The notes below the pieces were generated by a model. That model saw only the letters and a list, made by a program, of their open reading frames with translations. It had not been told where the DNA came from and did no database searches. The position numbers and the translations under genes were made by a program. Shown piece after piece: positions 11,672 through 17,564 of a stretch of 17,564 bases of DNA (positions within the stretch are counted from its first letter, which is position 1; each line of letters begins with the position of its first letter). This DNA is from Candidatus Bathyarchaeota archaeon B26-1 (lineage in GTDB: Archaea > Thermoproteota > Bathyarchaeia > Bathyarchaeales > B26-1), in the NCBI GenBank assembly GCA_001593925.1, contig LUCD01000032.1, positions 1 to 17,564 of the forward strand. Direction: 5' to 3'.

Positions 11672-14600
11672 TTATGAGGCTTCCTTGAATCTCGTTGAGA
11701 TCACGTGGGATGTTCCGTTCCGCATGTAGACCCCGTAGACCTTGTCGGCCTTGTTGATCATCTCAGGTTTTAGGGTTATGACGAGGAATTGGGAGTTGGA
11801 CGATTCGTCGTTGAGGAAGTCTCCGAGCTTCTCTACGTAGAAGGGGTCGAGGTGTGCGTCGATCTCGTCGAAGATGTAGAAGGATGCCGGAGTGAACTCT
11901 TGGAGGGCCAAGAGGAAAGCGACTGTCGCCACAGACCTCTCCCCACTGCTCGCCCCACTTATCAGGATCGGGGGTTTACCCTTGAACTCGACGGTCATGT
12001 CAACCCCTCCGGCGAAGGGGTTCTCAGGGTTCTCCAGCCTCAGCACGGCTCTTCCTCCGTCCGTTAGTCTAGAGAAGTAGCGTTCCAGCCTCTCGTTTAT
12101 CTCTTTGAAGGCCTTCATGAAGGCTTCAGTCTTCTTGCGTTCTATCTCCTCGATGAATTTTATGATGGCCATCCGCTCCCTCTCGAGCTCGTTCATCCTC
12201 AGCGAGAGCTCCTTATACCTCGAGACCTGCTCGGAGTAGTGGACGTCAGCGAGCTGGTTGACGGCTCCTATACGGTCCAGCTCCAACCTCATGGTTCTCA
12301 GGAGGGAGTCAACCTCCGCCAGACGTTCCTTAGAGACCTTTACAGGCTCGCTGTAGCCGAGCTCCTCCAGCCTCCGCCGGTAACCTTCCAGTCTAATCTG
12401 GAGGGTTTGGAGGTCGAGCCTAGCGTTGCTCAAGAGCTCGCTGGCCTGCTCATACTCCTCGTCTAGGAGCCCCAGCTCGTCGTCGATCCTGTCGATCTCG
12501 GACGTGAACCTCTCAGCGTCCTCTCTGGTGCTCAGGAGGGACCTTTGGAGTTCGGTCTTCTCCTCCTCTAGGCTTCTGATCTTCTCCTCGAGGAGCCTCC
12601 TCTCCTTAAGGGAGGACTCTATCTCCTCCTCTAGGCTCTTTATCTGCTGTAGAACCTTCGAGAGGTGGGCCTCGGCGTTCCTTAGAGACGGGTTGAGCAC
12701 CCTCTCCAGCTTCGACCTGAACGTGGAGAGGTTGACCTCGACCGCGCTCAGCCTCCGCCTAATGTCCTCCAGATCGTATCCTAAACTCTCCCGTTGGGCC
12801 TCAAGCCTCCTGATCTCGGAGAGGTTGGTCTTCCTCCTGAGCTCAGCTATCTCCCTCCTCAGAGACCTCTCCTTGCTTAGAATCTCAGCCCGCCGCGCCT
12901 TGTACTTCTCCATGCGGGCCTTCTCCTTCTCGATGAGGCTCCTTATCCTCTTCATGTTCTCGTCGGCTATCTTGAGGCTCTCCTCCGTCCTCTCGATGCT
13001 TCTGTTAACCCTCTCTATCTCGCCTTCTATCCTGGCCATGGCCTCGGTCAGCCGGGCGGCCTCCTCCCTGAGCTCGGGAATCTCGGCCTCCATCTCCTCT
13101 ATCTCGCTCTTCCTCCTCTCCAGATGTTTATGGAGAGCCTTAACCGCCTCGTCTAGACTTTTCACCGCGGCCTCGCTTGGAACTATGGTGGAGAGGTCTA
13201 TTGGAGCTCTGTAGTATCCGCTCTCAACCCCTCCCCCAGCCTCGTAGAGTTCCCCATCAACGGTGACAACCCTGAACCCCTTAGGGGAGGACTCCAAGGC
13301 CGCCTTCCTATCAACGGCTAGGAACGTGTCCCCGAAGACGAAGAGGACGGCCGGCCTGATGCTCTCCGGACACTTTATTATGGACGCTACAGTCCCACCC
13401 AACCCCTTAATATCTGGTGGGGCCTCCAGCTGCGTGGGGGAGATTCCCTTCAGGGGGATTATCTTAACCCTGCCGAGCTTGAGGCGCCTCAGAGTCTCAC
13501 TGCACGTGAATGCAACGTTGAAGTCTTGTACGACTAGGGAGTCGAGCCATCCGGACGCCGCCGCCTCCACCGCTTTCTCGTACCTTTTCTCCACCTTTAT
13601 GAGCCTTCTAAGCCGTCCGTATATTCCCTGTATCACTCCCAGCTCACCCATCTCCTCCAGACTTCTGAGGGCTTCCTCTTCCGCTCTTATCTTCTCGACG
13701 ACTTCCCTCTGGGCCGAGAACTCTATAACCGCGTCTTTGGCGGCTTCGGCTATTCTCCCGGCCTCCCTAATCTCCTTCTCAGCTGCATCCTTCTGTCTTG
13801 AGCGGCGTTCAATCGTCTCTTGGAGGGACCTGAGGCGTTTCTTCTGCTCCTCATGGACCTCCATCAGCTCCTTCAGAGACTTCCGAAGCCTCTTTAGGGA
13901 GGAGGAGAACTCCCTCCTTCTGGACTCTATCTCTCTGATCCTTTGGGTGTAGAACGAGGCTGTGGAGCTGCTCTTAGCGTGGTTGCTACGGACGAGGACG
14001 AGCTCTTCATCGAGCTCGCTGAGCTGCTTCTCCAGCCTTCTAACCCTCTCCCTGTTCTTGTCGAGGTTCTTCTTGATCTCGGCCAGCTCCCCCGACAGCC
14101 TTTCGTACTCTCTCTGCTTGGCTTCCATCTCCCCAGCTATCTTCTCGCGTCTCGACGAGGCCTCTCGAATCTTGAGGTTAACCTCCTCTATCTCCCTCTT
14201 TATGGCCTCAACCTGCTGTAGGCTACTCTGCCTAACCCTCTTTAGCTCCTCGAGGCTCGACTTACACGAGTTTATCTTCGTGGTGAGCTCCGTCAGCCTC
14301 GATTTGAGTTCTCCTATCTGGACCTGAACCTTTAAGAGGCGTGTCTGCCCCTCCCCCGATCTGAGCCTTCTCCATTCAGCCTCTATCTCGCGCCGTTTAG
14401 CCCTCAACTCCTCACGGCTCTTCCTTAGGTGTTCGACCCTCTCCTCGAGCTCCTTAACCCTCAACCTTAAACCCTTCAGTTTCTCTTCGGTTTCAAGTAT
14501 GTTTTGGGAGACCTTGATCGCTTCTAGACGTTTGATCTGGGACTGGATGAACCTGTGTCTAAGGAGGTCGTTCCTCTCCCTCTCCAAGTCTTCAACCCTC

Positions 14601-15184
14601 TTCTGGACCTCGCCTATGCGGCCCATAGCCGTCCTTATGGCTATCTCGGCCGCTTTGAGTTTCCCCTCCGCCTCAGCCTTCTCCGAGTCGTACTGGGCGA
14701 TCCCGATCATGTCTTCGATCATTCTCCGCCTCTCGTTGGACGTTATCTCCGCCAGCCGCGTGATCGTTCCTTGGAGAACTATGTTGTGTCCGTGATGCCC
14801 TATCCCCGCCATTGAGAGTATCTCCATCAGGTTTCCCCTTGAGATTCTCCTCCCGTTGAGCCTGAAGACGCTCTGGCCCTTCCGGTTTATCTCCCGAGAG
14901 ATCGTCACGGTGGTCGTCTCAACGGGGATGCGTTGATCCGAGTTGTCGAACTGGATGAGAACCTTAGCCGATCTACTGTGAGGCCCAATCAGGCTTGGGA
15001 GGCTCTCGGCTCTAAGCCTCTTGGCGCTGAGGTCGCCAAGGCAGAACAAGATCGCGTCGATTATGTTGCTCTTTCCACTACCGTTCGGCCCCGTTATCAC
15101 GGTTAACCCTTTAGGGAGGGTAATCGTCGTCTTCAAATTGAAGGTCTTGAAGCCCTTAATCTCTATCTTCTTCAGATACGGCAA
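11672..15184 (-). CDS. smc: Chromosome segregation ATPase SMC
   Basis: The 1170 residues are full SMC length. The N-terminal head has Walker A GPNGSGKS (32-39) and the Q-loop LQGTITR. Long Arg/Glu/Lys-rich coiled coils flank a hinge domain at roughly 510-655 (GVIQGIYGRL to GGGVESGYYRAPID). The C-terminal head has the signature segment LISGASSGERSVATVAF and Walker B FYIFDEIDAHLDP with Asp1106-Glu1107. SMC dimers compact and segregate chromosomes, normally with ScpA and ScpB kleisin partners. The signature reads ASSGE (1078-1082) where most SMCs have LSGGE or MSGGE; the key Ser is kept. The TTG at 15184 is preceded by GGAGGT at 5 nt. The gene follows DUF2096 on the same strand; no ScpA or ScpB gene is in the window. 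Confidence 0.97.
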   Translation of the reverse strand: MPYLKKIEIKGFKTFNLKTTITLPKGLTVITGPNGSGKSNIIDAILFCLGDLSAKRLRAESLPSLIGPHSRSAKVLIQFDNSDQRIPVETTTVTISREINRKGQSVFRLNGRRISRGNLMEILSMAGIGHHGHNIVLQGTITRLAEITSNERRRMIEDMIGIAQYDSEKAEAEGKLKAAEIAIRTAMGRIGEVQKRVEDLERERNDLLRHRFIQSQIKRLEAIKVSQNILETEEKLKGLRLRVKELEERVEHLRKSREELRAKRREIEAEWRRLRSGEGQTRLLKVQVQIGELKSRLTELTTKINSCKSSLEELKRVRQSSLQQVEAIKREIEEVNLKIREASSRREKIAGEMEAKQREYERLSGELAEIKKNLDKNRERVRRLEKQLSELDEELVLVRSNHAKSSSTASFYTQRIREIESRRREFSSSLKRLRKSLKELMEVHEEQKKRLRSLQETIERRSRQKDAAEKEIREAGRIAEAAKDAVIEFSAQREVVEKIRAEEEALRSLEEMGELGVIQGIYGRLRRLIKVEKRYEKAVEAAASGWLDSLVVQDFNVAFTCSETLRRLKLGRVKIIPLKGISPTQLEAPPDIKGLGGTVASIIKCPESIRPAVLFVFGDTFLAVDRKAALESSPKGFRVVTVDGELYEAGGGVESGYYRAPIDLSTIVPSEAAVKSLDEAVKALHKHLERRKSEIEEMEAEIPELREEAARLTEAMARIEGEIERVNRSIERTEESLKIADENMKRIRSLIEKEKARMEKYKARRAEILSKERSLRREIAELRRKTNLSEIRRLEAQRESLGYDLEDIRRRLSAVEVNLSTFRSKLERVLNPSLRNAEAHLSKVLQQIKSLEEEIESSLKERRLLEEKIRSLEEEKTELQRSLLSTREDAERFTSEIDRIDDELGLLDEEYEQASELLSNARLDLQTLQIRLEGYRRRLEELGYSEPVKVSKERLAEVDSLLRTMRLELDRIGAVNQLADVHYSEQVSRYKELSLRMNELERERMAIIKFIEEIERKKTEAFMKAFKEINERLERYFSRLTDGGRAVLRLENPENPFAGGVDMTVEFKGKPPILISGASSGERSVATVAFLLALQEFTPASFYIFDEIDAHLDPFYVEKLGDFLNDESSNSQFLVITLKPEMINKADKVYGVYMRNGTSHVISTRFKEAS

Positions 15185-15264
15185 CTCGAACCTCCCGGGA
15201 ACCGTGAATACCCAAGGAAGAGCCTTCTAAACCTCCGGTTAGGAGCGGCACCTCTTTCCGTAAC

Positions 15265-15276
15265 GGTTTAAATATT
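15265..15276 (-). promoter_or_regulatory. TATA box of smc
   Basis: AATATTTAAACC on the minus strand in the 105-nt spacer. It predicts a leader of about 60 nt that includes the GGAGGT used by the TTG at 15184, so smc can be transcribed separately from the upstream gene. Confidence 0.45.
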
Positions 15277-15289
15277 GAGCCTACAACTT

Positions 15290-15814
15290 TTATCCTTTAC
15301 GAAGGAGATGAGCCACCTTCTTCACGAAGTCCTTCACCGCCCTTTCACTCCCAGAGACGAGCATGAACCCATCCTTCTGGAGCGCAACCTGAAGATTCAT
15401 CTCCCGTGCTAGGAGCTCAACCTCCTCGCGGGGTATCTCCTCCGAGACTTTAATCCTCACCCAATGCCTGTCCCTCGGCAGGCCTGGAACAAACCTTCTG
15501 GGAGCTTCAGGAGCAACTTGGGGAGGAGCCCTCCTGATCTCAGACAGCCTCCTCATCCAGGCCTCCGCGTATTCGTCTCCAAACCTCTTCTGGGCGGCGG
15601 GGACGAGGTAGGCCTCCACACTCCCCAAGTAATCCTCTATCTTGGCTATGTTCTCGGAGGGCTCCTTAACCATCTTGAGGAGCTCGATCATGGTCTTGGC
15701 GGCTCTTAACTCCCCTATCACGCGGGCTGGAATCTTCTCCCCCCGTTTTCGGAGTTCGGTGACCATGTCCGCTAAAGCCTTCCAGACGGCGCAGTAGACC
15801 TCATACTCCATCAT
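15290..15814 (-). CDS. DUF2096-like archaeal protein
   Basis: The 174 residues fit my recollection of archaeal DUF2096 in order and length. An N-terminal helical region has W-x-x-L and the RKRGEKIPARVIGELRAAKTMIELLK segment. Further helices carry EDYLGSVEAYLVPAAQKRFGDEYAEAWMRRL, and a Pro-rich linker follows (about 95-115). A small alpha/beta C-terminal domain begins at HWVRIKVSEEIPREEVELLAREMNLQV. The function of the family is unknown. The ATG at 15814 (first of two) follows GGAGTG by about 10 nt. It lies 105 nt upstream of smc on the same strand; a functional link to chromosome maintenance is possible but is only positional evidence. Confidence 0.75.
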   Translation of the reverse strand: MMEYEVYCAVWKALADMVTELRKRGEKIPARVIGELRAAKTMIELLKMVKEPSENIAKIEDYLGSVEAYLVPAAQKRFGDEYAEAWMRRLSEIRRAPPQVAPEAPRRFVPGLPRDRHWVRIKVSEEIPREEVELLAREMNLQVALQKDGFMLVSGSERAVKDFVKKVAHLLRKG

Positions 15815-15952
15815 CTCGGCTCTTCACTCCCTGAAAAGGAGACTGTGAAACATTACGTTAAACCAAGAAATAAAGGATTTGTTCTGCCCAAAAAAGAGGC
15901 TTCACTTAACGTTGGAGGAGCATCTCTACCCGCTGTTTAAGGGATGGAGAGT

Positions 15953-16312
15953 CTAGGACGGCGGTTTCTCTACTATAAATTTTACTTTTGGCTTCAGGAA
16001 TTTTATCCTGTCGTCTATGCGTTTCAGGTCTTCAAGGCATCCTTTGATCCGTCTCTCAGTCTCAGCCTTGAGGCTCTCGACCTCCGACTTAGACCTGGCG
16101 ACGACGTTCAGCCTCATCTCAACCCTGTTGTATCCGTAGAGGTCCCCGATGGACCTGTACTTCTTCAGTTCTTCGTAGAGGCGTTTCTCTTCTTTGAGGA
16201 TTGAAGAATGCTTTTCCTCGATCTCCTTCAATTGGGCTTTTAGCTTCTGGAGCTCCTCCTCAATCTTCTTACGTCTCTCTTTCAATTCCATCAGGGTTAA
16301 TGCTTGCGACAT
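15953..16312 (-). CDS. Small coiled-coil protein of unknown function
   Basis: About 119 residues, almost all charged helix. A first coiled coil, ELKERRKKIEEELQKLKAQLKEIEEKHSSILKEEKRLYEELKKY, is followed by a break at RSIGDLYGYNRVEMRLNVVAR. A second coiled coil, SEVESLKAETERRIKGCLEDLKRIDDRIKFL, ends in PKVKFIVEKPPS. The coil-break-coil pattern would allow an antiparallel hairpin, somewhat like prefoldin, but I recognise no family. The ATG at 16312 is about 28 nt from a TATA element, indicating a leaderless message; the open frame upstream of it looks non-coding. It is divergent from the thermosome gene, which makes a chaperone-related role tempting but unproven. Confidence 0.7.
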   Translation of the reverse strand: MSQALTLMELKERRKKIEEELQKLKAQLKEIEEKHSSILKEEKRLYEELKKYRSIGDLYGYNRVEMRLNVVARSKSEVESLKAETERRIKGCLEDLKRIDDRIKFLKPKVKFIVEKPPS

Positions 16313-16333
16313 AGTAGAGAAGATAACCACACT

Positions 16334-16346
16334 CACTAATAAGTTT
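16334..16346 (-). promoter_or_regulatory. TATA box of the coiled-coil gene
   Basis: AAACTTATTAGTG on the minus strand, centred about 28 nt before the ATG at 16312. Confidence 0.45.
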
Positions 16347-16410
16347 GATTCCTCCTTCAGGCGAGCCTTCACCCTCCTAGAGGCTTCATGCCGCATGAAA
16401 AAGAGCAAAG

Positions 16411-16419
16411 GTTATATTC
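16411..16419 (+). promoter_or_regulatory. TATA box of the thermosome gene
   Basis: GTTATATTC, preceded by a purine-rich stretch (AAAAAGAGCAAAG) that could act as the TFB recognition element. It predicts transcription from about 16442, leaving a leader of about 23 nt with GGAG at 16454-16457. Confidence 0.5.
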
Positions 16420-16464
16420 AAGACATCTTTCTTTAAACCGTTCAACCTTGGTTGGAGTTGGTTA

Positions 16465-17564
16465 GTGGTGGCATGGTCTAAACCCTCTACTGTCCCCGTC
16501 TTAATACTGAAGGAAGGCTCAAGCCGCTCACGAGGCAGAGCTGCCCAGCGCAATAATATAATGGCGGCGAGGATGATCGCTGAGGCCGTTAAGAGCGCTT
16601 TGGGTCCTAAGGGTATGGATAAGATGTTGGTGGATAGTCTGGGCGACGTGACTATAACGAGTGACGGAAGAACTATTCTGGATGAGATGGAGGTTGAGCA
16701 TCCGGCGGCTAAGATGATGGTTGAGGTCGCTAAGACCCAAGACGAGGAGGTTGGGGACGGGACGACGACGTCGGTCATTGTTGCTGGCGAGCTCTTAGGG
16801 AAGGCTGAGGAGCTCATCGACAAGAATGTTCATCCGACTGTGATCATTGACGGTTACAGGAAGGCAGCTGAGAAGGCTCTTGAGGTCTTGGAGGAGATAG
16901 CGATCTCCGTCGACCCTTTGGATAGGGGTTTCCTGAAGAAGGTTGCGATGACCTCTATGGCGAGCAAGATCGTGGCGGAGAATAGGGAGCAGCTCGCCGA
17001 TATTGCTGTGGAAGCCGTCTTGCATGTTGCGCGGAAGGTAGGCGACGAGTACCGCGTAGACCTAGACGACATAATGGTTGAGAAGAAGCCTGGGGGCTCT
17101 ATAACGGATACGGGGCTGATCGAGGGCATAGTCCTCGACAAGGAGGTTGTCCACCCAGGCATGCCGAAGAGGATCGAGAAGGCCAAGATAGCGCTCATAA
17201 ACTGTCCCCTCGAGGTCGAGAAGACGGAGTTTGATGCGAAGATAAATATTGAGACTCCTGAGCAGATGGAGGCCTTCCTCCGAGAGGAGGAGAACATGCT
17301 GAGAAGCATGGTTGAGAAAATCTCGTCGGCCGGGGCTAACGTCGTGATCTGCCAGAAGGGCATCGACGACATGGCTCAGCACTTCCTAGCCAAGAAGGGC
17401 ATACTAGCCGTCAGGAGAGCCAAAGAGTCCGACATGGAGAAGCTCTCCAAGGCTACGGGCGGCAGAATCGTTACGAACCTTGACGGCTTATCCAGCGAGG
17501 ACCTAGGATACGCCGAGCTTGTGGAGGAGCGGAAGGTCGGAGACGACAAGATGGTCTTCATAGA
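16465..17564 (+). CDS. Thermosome (group II chaperonin) subunit, 3' end cut off by window edge
   Basis: About 366 residues are present of a family that is usually 540-560 long; the frame is open to the window edge. The N-terminus matches thermosomes: PVLILKEGSSRSRGRAAQRNNIMAARMIAEAVKSALGPKGMDKMLVDSLGDVTI. It has HPAAKMMVEVAKTQDEEVGDGTTT, with the ATP-site GDGTTT at 97-102, and apical-domain sequence such as VLDKEVVHPGMPKRIEKAKIALI. The protein folds other proteins in an ATP-driven double ring in the cytoplasm. The usual NDGATIL reads SDGRTIL (66-72); the Asp is kept, but the Asn and Ala differ. GTG codons at 16465 and 16468 are both in frame; the first has the better spacing (7 nt) from GGAG. 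An ATG at 16473 is out of frame and stops at once. Confidence 0.96.
   Translation, partial: MVAWSKPSTVPVLILKEGSSRSRGRAAQRNNIMAARMIAEAVKSALGPKGMDKMLVDSLGDVTITSDGRTILDEMEVEHPAAKMMVEVAKTQDEEVGDGTTTSVIVAGELLGKAEELIDKNVHPTVIIDGYRKAAEKALEVLEEIAISVDPLDRGFLKKVAMTSMASKIVAENREQLADIAVEAVLHVARKVGDEYRVDLDDIMVEKKPGGSITDTGLIEGIVLDKEVVHPGMPKRIEKAKIALINCPLEVEKTEFDAKINIETPEQMEAFLREEENMLRSMVEKISSAGANVVICQKGIDDMAQHFLAKKGILAVRRAKESDMEKLSKATGGRIVTNLDGLSSEDLGYAELVEERKVGDDKMVFI

Noticed and set aside
12426..14795. Long plus-strand open frames opposite smc (Ser/Leu/Arg-rich)
   Set aside because: They are antisense shadows of coiled-coil codons (Glu, Lys, Arg, Leu read backwards as Ser, Leu, Arg), without start signals.
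16386..17561. Minus-strand open frames opposite the thermosome gene
   Set aside because: They are antisense shadows; the plus-strand frame gives an unmistakable thermosome.

Overview
The window is archaeal. It carries a thermosome (group II chaperonin) subunit, an SMC ATPase, DUF211 and DUF2096 proteins (families known essentially from archaea), and many TTTAAATA-like TATA elements about 25-28 nt ahead of start codons, several of which imply leaderless mRNAs. Short intergenic regions, GTG/TTG starts and moderate GC fit an uncultivated thermophilic or mesophilic TACK-type archaeon (Bathyarchaeia-like is a guess; no marker here settles it). Both ends cut through genes.

Layout. 1-2211: four minus-strand genes, namely a partial unknown protein, a flavin-reductase-like split-barrel protein, a DJ-1/PfpI protein lacking the nucleophile cysteine, and a small ribbon-helix-helix (RHH) regulator. 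The RHH gene is divergent from a stand-alone CysD-like PP-loop protein (2374-3177), with a perfect inverted repeat between the two promoters. 3309-5191: three minus-strand genes for a membrane/zinc-ribbon protein, a lone DUF438-type PAS domain and an RDD membrane protein. The RDD gene's best start is an ACG codon behind an ideal Shine-Dalgarno (SD) sequence. A small plus-strand reading frame with its own SD lies between the PAS and RDD genes.

5327-7101: a Gfo/Idh/MocA oxidoreductase faces a NifU C-terminal-type Fe-S scaffold, which is divergent from a DUF211 gene across a spacer with a strong hairpin. 7159-11300: DUF211 is followed by a VIT1/CCC1-like transporter, which runs tail-to-tail, with overlapping stop codons, into a P2A-type Ca2+ ATPase. 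A membrane protein of the YdjM-like 'hydrolase' type is divergent from the ATPase. DUF211, the transporter and the ATPase look like a metal/cation-homeostasis neighbourhood.

11319-11610: a tRNA-Leu(CAG) with encoded CCA, whose 3' end is repeated 201 bp away with inverted repeats in between. 11672-16312: SMC, DUF2096 and a short coiled-coil protein, all on the minus strand. 16465-end: the thermosome subunit, divergent from the coiled-coil gene. No gene-free stretch exceeds 300 bases. The largest, 10500-10775, holds two promoters and a cluster of GC-rich hairpins.

I see no CRISPR array, intact transposase or rRNA gene. The points that most deserve checking are the ACG start, the CysD-like protein with APS-reductase-type Fe-S cysteines, the putative RHH operator, the duplicated tRNA 3' end and two structured intergenic segments.
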